Below are positions 6,838 through 10,051 of a stretch of DNA of 10,051 nucleotides, in pieces (position 1 is the stretch's first letter; each line of letters starts with the position of its first letter). The translations under genes were made by a program, and so were the position numbers. Origin of the DNA: Gammaproteobacteria bacterium (GTDB lineage Bacteria > Pseudomonadota > Gammaproteobacteria > Arenicellales > JAANXG01); assembly GCA_018263405.1 (NCBI GenBank), contig JAANXG010000134.1:1-10051 (forward strand), read 5' to 3'. The notes below the pieces were generated by a model, which saw only the letters and a program-made list of their open reading frames with translations, made no database searches and had not been told where the DNA came from.

Positions 6838-7236
6838 ATGGTTCAAAATCGATCTCGCTTAAGATGCTGGAAGTGTGGTGTGGATCTTAAATCCATACCG
6901 CAGCCATTTTCGCGCTTCGCCGAATGCCCGGTGTGCAAGAGTGAGCTTCACGTGTGCAAAATGTGCGGGCACCGTGCTTTGCGCTACGTTGGGGGGTGCA
7001 GTCATGATTTTGCCGATAAGGTGCTTGTAAAGAACAAGGCGAATTTCTGCGGCCACTTCAAACCGAGTCCGCGCGCCTATGAGGGCGGGGCCGATCCAGG
7101 AAAGAAGAGGGCCCAGCAGGAGCTTCGGACCCTGTTCGAGGGCCGCGGCGAGACGCCCGAACAATCAGACAGCGAGGCGCCCGAATCCGAAGCGGATTCC
7201 GCGAAGAAACGGTTGAATGATTTGTTCGACAAGTAG
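6838..7236 (+). CDS. Small cysteine-rich zinc-ribbon-type protein
   Basis: A 132-aa protein starting 12 bp after mazG. The first 75 residues carry four cysteine pairs or singles suited to metal binding: C10/C13 (CWKC), C30/C33 (CPVC), C40/C43 (CKMC), then C54 and C71. Conserved-looking text between them includes GGCSHDFADKVLVKNKANFC. From about residue 85 the protein is low complexity, rich in Glu, Ala, Ser and Asp, ending in a short helix KKRLNDLFDK. Two zinc sites are likely from the spacing, which is inference. It has no signal peptide or membrane segment. I believe this is a conserved uncharacterised family, but I have no name for it. The close spacing suggests cotranscription with mazG, so a role in nucleotide or nucleic-acid handling is possible but unproven. 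Confidence 0.8.
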   Translation: MVQNRSRLRCWKCGVDLKSIPQPFSRFAECPVCKSELHVCKMCGHRALRYVGGCSHDFADKVLVKNKANFCGHFKPSPRAYEGGADPGKKRAQQELRTLFEGRGETPEQSDSEAPESEADSAKKRLNDLFDK

Positions 7237-7260
7237 CGGCTTGACCTCCGGTTGTTCAGT

Positions 7261-8040
7261 ATGAATCTGATTGACATTCAAAATGCCACTGTTTACCGGG
7301 GCGACACCTGCGTTTTCGATAATTTGACCCTGTCCATCGGCCAGTCCGGGAACACAGCGGTCATCGGTCCGAATGGAGCGGGGAAAACCACGCTCCTAAA
7401 AGTGTTGAATCGTGAGCTTTACCCCGTCCGCCGGCCGGATTCGCACGTACGCATCCTCGGTCGCGAGAGATGGGATGTGTGGGAATTCAGAAAAAGTTTG
7501 GGATTGGTATCCCATGACCTGCACACGCACTACCTGGGTTATGTGCGGGGCATCGAGGTGGTGCTGTCCGGTTATTACGCGTCCGTCGGGGTTTACGACT
7601 ACCAGAGTTTCGGCGATTCCCAAATCGAACGAGCCCGAAAATTAGTCGATTGGCTGGGCGTGGGCGATATCGCCGAGCGGCTGTTTTCGACCATGTCCAC
7701 GGGCCAGCAGCGTCGCTTCCTGTTGGGAAGGGCGCTTATTCATCAGCCCCGGTACCTGGTGCTGGACGAACCCACCGGCGGCCTCGACCTGAAGGCCACG
7801 TTTCAGTATCTCGACGTCATCCGTCGGCTGATGCAGGAAGGCCGAACGATCCTGCTTGTGACCCATCATATCCACGAGATTCCACCGGAAATCGACCGGG
7901 TAATACTGATGTCCGGTGGACACATCGTGGGGGACGGGCCCAAACATGACATGCTGAGCGACGACAGGTTGAGCCATCTGTTCGATGTACCGATACACGT
8001 CGTCAGTGCCAACGGCTATTACCAGACTTTGCCCGGTTGA
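7261..8040 (+). CDS. Lone ABC transporter-type ATP-binding protein (ModF-like)
   Basis: A 259-aa single nucleotide-binding domain. Numbered from ATG 7261, it has Walker A GPNGAGKTT (36-44), a variant signature MSTGQQRR (145-152) in place of LSGGQ, Walker B YLVLDEPT (165-172) and H-loop H202. The segment where the Q-loop glutamine is expected reads GLVSHDLH, so that residue appears replaced. Start: the frame extends three codons to a TTG at 7252, but MNLIDIQNATVYRG from the ATG matches the usual start of such domains. No permease or binding protein lies in the window, so it may serve a distant membrane partner or work as a soluble ATPase, as suggested for COG1119/ModF-type proteins. It follows the zinc-ribbon gene by 24 bp and likely belongs to the mazG operon. 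Confidence 0.85.
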   Translation: MNLIDIQNATVYRGDTCVFDNLTLSIGQSGNTAVIGPNGAGKTTLLKVLNRELYPVRRPDSHVRILGRERWDVWEFRKSLGLVSHDLHTHYLGYVRGIEVVLSGYYASVGVYDYQSFGDSQIERARKLVDWLGVGDIAERLFSTMSTGQQRRFLLGRALIHQPRYLVLDEPTGGLDLKATFQYLDVIRRLMQEGRTILLVTHHIHEIPPEIDRVILMSGGHIVGDGPKHDMLSDDRLSHLFDVPIHVVSANGYYQTLPG

Positions 8041-8060
8041 TGCGGCGTTTGAAAAGTGGA

Positions 8061-8090
8061 TTGTCCGGAGGCTATGTGCTTTCGTATAAA
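8061..8090 (+). promoter_or_regulatory. Candidate sigma70 promoter for the gamma-glutamyltransferase gene
   Basis: TTGTCC (8061-8066) and TATAAA (8085-8090) are spaced 18 bp apart, and transcription would start near 8097, about 17 bases before the ATG at 8114. A second overlapping option is TTGAAA (8049-8054) with a weaker -10 near 8072. Both lie in the 73-bp gap after the ABC ATPase gene, so ggt may be transcribed separately as well as by read-through. Confidence 0.35.
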
Positions 8091-8113
8091 GCTGCCGTCA
8101 ACAAATTGAGACA

Positions 8114-9844
8114 ATGACAAAGGTTTCACCAAAATACTTGTGTTGGTACGTCTTGCTGGTTTTTTGCACGCTGGTCGCGGATGTGTATGCCGTATCCGGG
8201 GGCGATCCACAATCCAAGGCGCCCGTGACGGCCCGCAAGTTCATGGTCGCCGCCGCGCATCCCCGGGCCGCGGGCGCGGGTTACGAAGTCCTTAGACGCG
8301 GCGGCAACGCCATTGATGCCATGGTGGCGGTGCAGTTCATGCTCAATCTCGTCGAGCCACAGTCCTCGGGAATCGGCGGCGGAGCGTTTCTGCTCTTCTG
8401 GGATGACGGGGAAAAGCGTCTTTATACCTTCGACGGCCGGGAAACCGCTCCATTTGCGGCGGGGCCGGACCATTTTCTGGCGGCCGATGGCGAGCCCCAA
8501 CCGTTTTGGGAGGCATTGGCAGGGGGACGTTCCGTGGGCGTCCCGGGCACCCTGAAGCTGCTGGAAACCGTTCACCGGCGGTTCGGCAGCCTGCCCTGGG
8601 CTGAGTTGGTGCGCCCCGCTATGGATCTTGCCCGGAGCGGGTTCGAAATCTCTTCCCGCCTGGCACGTTCCATTGCCTCGGCGCAAGAACACGAGCTGGA
8701 CGGATTCGCCGCAACACGTGCGTATTTCTTCGATACCGACGGCACACCGAGGCAGGCGGGTACGGTCCTGAAAAACCCGGACTTTGCCGCCACGCTGGCA
8801 CGGATCGCCCGCCACGGCAGCCGGCCTTTCTATGAGGGTGAACTGGCGCGTCGTATTGTGGAGGCGATTCGCGAGGCGTCGAATCCGGGATTGATGACGC
8901 GTCAAGATTTAGCGCGCTACACGGTGAGACTGCGTGAACCGGTCTGCGTGCCTTACCGTGTATACCGGGTTTGTGGTATGGGTCCACCGACGTCGGGGGG
9001 GCTGACGGTCGGGCAGATTTTGGGAATGCTGTCGCATTTCGACATGGCCGGGCTGCCGCGCATCGATGCGGTGCATGCCTATCTGGAGAGCGCGAAGCTC
9101 GCCTACGCGGATCGGGCCCGCTACATGGCCGACAGTGATTATGTTGCGGTACCTGTTCGGGGCCTGCTCGACTCCGGCTACCTGAAACGCCGCTCGGCGC
9201 TGATCGATTTGTCGCGGGCCATGGATAAGGGCCGACCCGGCAACCCGCCTCGTCTTCCGGGGCCGAACTGGGCCATTCACAAGCAGTCGGAACGGGCGGG
9301 CACCAGCCACTTTGTCATTCGGGATGCTCGCGGGAACGCTGTATCGATGACCACGACGATCGAAACGGGGTTCGGTAGCCGCTTGATGGTCGGCGGTTTT
9401 CTGCTCAACAACGAGTTGACCGATTTTTCGTTCCGCCCGCGAATCGACGGCCGTCTAGTGGCCAACCGCGTACAGGGTGGGAAACGCCCGAGGAGTTCCA
9501 TGTCACCGACGATCGTGTTCAAAAATCGGAAACCATATCTGCTGATCGGCTCGCCCGGCGGAAGCCGTATCATTAACTACGTCGCCCAGTCGCTGATCTC
9601 GATCCTGGATTGGCGATTGGGCCCGCGGACGGCGCTCGAAGCCGGTCACTTCGTGAATCGAAACGGTGTCACCGAACTGGAGCAGGACACCGCCGCCCTG
9701 CATTACGCGGCCCCGTTACGTGAGCGCGGGCAGGACATACGGGCGCGGGAACATAACAGCGGGGCGCACGCGATTCTGATCCGGGATAAAGAATTGCTCG
9801 GCGCGGCGGATCCGCGACGCGAGGGTGTCGTTCTGGGCGACTGA
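8114..9844 (+). CDS. ggt: Gamma-glutamyltransferase (secreted, N-terminal nucleophile hydrolase)
   Basis: A 576-aa precursor of normal family length. Residues 1-26 form a signal peptide (hydrophobic core WYVLLVFCTLVADVYA, cleavage likely after DVYA), so the enzyme acts in the periplasm. The large subunit shows the GGNAIDAMVA and GIGGGAFLL motifs and the substrate-binding DGRETAP (R109, equivalent to R114 in E. coli). Autocleavage is expected before T397 in AGTSHF, making T397 the N-terminal nucleophile of the small subunit. SSMSP (461-465), NNELTDF (432-438) and GSPGGSR (479-485, oxyanion-hole glycines) follow as in active enzymes. It cleaves or transfers the gamma-glutamyl group of glutathione and related peptides, feeding cysteine and glutamate recovery. 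GAG four bases before ATG 8114 is a modest ribosome-binding site. No key residue is missing. The link to the mazG run is only co-orientation. Confidence 0.95.
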   Translation: MTKVSPKYLCWYVLLVFCTLVADVYAVSGGDPQSKAPVTARKFMVAAAHPRAAGAGYEVLRRGGNAIDAMVAVQFMLNLVEPQSSGIGGGAFLLFWDDGEKRLYTFDGRETAPFAAGPDHFLAADGEPQPFWEALAGGRSVGVPGTLKLLETVHRRFGSLPWAELVRPAMDLARSGFEISSRLARSIASAQEHELDGFAATRAYFFDTDGTPRQAGTVLKNPDFAATLARIARHGSRPFYEGELARRIVEAIREASNPGLMTRQDLARYTVRLREPVCVPYRVYRVCGMGPPTSGGLTVGQILGMLSHFDMAGLPRIDAVHAYLESAKLAYADRARYMADSDYVAVPVRGLLDSGYLKRRSALIDLSRAMDKGRPGNPPRLPGPNWAIHKQSERAGTSHFVIRDARGNAVSMTTTIETGFGSRLMVGGFLLNNELTDFSFRPRIDGRLVANRVQGGKRPRSSMSPTIVFKNRKPYLLIGSPGGSRIINYVAQSLISILDWRLGPRTALEAGHFVNRNGVTELEQDTAALHYAAPLRERGQDIRAREHNSGAHAILIRDKELLGAADPRREGVVLGD

Positions 9845-9859
9845 ACAGAGCCGGTGGGG

Positions 9860-9900
9860 CCGGGCACGTCTTGAGGGCACCTCTATTCATTGATGCCCGG
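9860..9900 (+). terminator. Weak hairpin downstream of ggt, possible terminator
   Basis: CCGGGCA (9860-9866) pairs with TGCCCGG (9894-9900) over a 27-base loop, 15 bp after the ggt stop. No T-run follows (the next bases are AAATCTTGAG) and the loop is long, so intrinsic termination is doubtful. It is listed only as the best candidate in the area. Confidence 0.2.
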
Positions 9901-9941
9901 AAATCTTGAGTCCAAAATATTCAATATCCGCGTTGAAATCC

Positions 9942-10013
9942 TGTAATTTCTCAAAAAGTCCGTGCAATGTCGGCGATCATGTGGGGGTAGGGTTGTCTTT
10001 CAGGGACGCTGTA
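9942..10013 (-). repeat. Right copy of the 72-bp perfect inverted repeat
   Basis: Exact reverse complement of 42-113. Here the repeat is followed by sequence that completes a small hairpin, CAGGGA (10001-10006) with TCCCTG (10020-10025), and then runs on to the window edge, so this copy seems to belong to a longer repeat unit extending outside the window. It starts about 100 bp after the ggt stop. No transposase or integrase is adjacent within the window. Confidence 0.9.
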
Positions 10014-10051
10014 GATACCTCCCTGTACGCTCTGGCGAAAGCCTCCGTGCT

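Noticed and set aside
6403..6846. Two overlapping minus-strand ORFs opposite mazG
   Set aside because: Both are antisense to conserved MazG residues and have no independent family signal.
8126..8905. Long minus-strand ORF (259 aa) opposite ggt
   Set aside because: It is antisense to well-conserved gamma-glutamyltransferase codons and has Arg/Pro/His-rich shadow composition.
42..10013. Treating the whole window as a composite transposon
   Set aside because: No transposase or recombinase is present, the genes inside are mostly ordinary chromosomal ones, and no target-site duplication is visible outside the repeats.

Overview
The window looks like a piece of gammaproteobacterial chromosome, probably from an uncultured or environmental lineage of the Chromatiales/Woeseiaceae kind. 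This is inferred from moderately high GC, from a set of recognisable housekeeping proteins (ABC-F ATPase Uup, MazG, gamma-glutamyltransferase, an Mth938-like protein), and from conserved hypotheticals that I associate with that class. No rRNA, tRNA, CRISPR array, transposase, integrase, phage gene or complete known defence system is visible.

Layout. At both ends (42-113 and 9942-10013) there is a perfect 72-bp inverted repeat enclosing about 9.8 kb. The left part (314-1201) carries two compact minus-strand genes, a circularly permuted YpsA/putative molybdenum-carrier protein of the SLOG superfamily and an Mth938-like protein, preceded by a short unrecognised ORF whose stop overlaps the Mth938-like start as ATGA. 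From about 1400 to 2640 lies a decayed, lower-GC region. It holds a C-terminal remnant of a membrane-anchored adenylate/guanylate cyclase, an unrecognised possible plus-strand ORF, and a small conserved-looking hypothetical protein (2164-2433, minus).

At 2649-2737 is an 89-bp MITE-like element with 18-bp perfect terminal inverted repeats and CTAG ends. Its right end supplies the stop codon of uup (2734-4644, minus). A DUF3047 exported protein diverges from uup and converges on a 139-aa conserved hypothetical with a glycine-rich tail.

The right part (6040-9844, plus) is a co-directional run: mazG, a small zinc-ribbon-like protein, a lone ModF-like ABC ATPase without a permease, and a secreted gamma-glutamyltransferase. 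The first three are 12 and 24 bp apart and look like an operon centred on NTP clean-up. The ggt gene may have its own sigma70 promoter in the 73-bp gap before it.

The most unusual points are the long perfect inverted repeat bracketing ordinary chromosomal genes, the MITE-like element that ends the uup reading frame, and the scar-like region from 1400 to 2640. I found no convincing new multi-gene system; the main content is ordinary core and accessory genes plus repeat elements.
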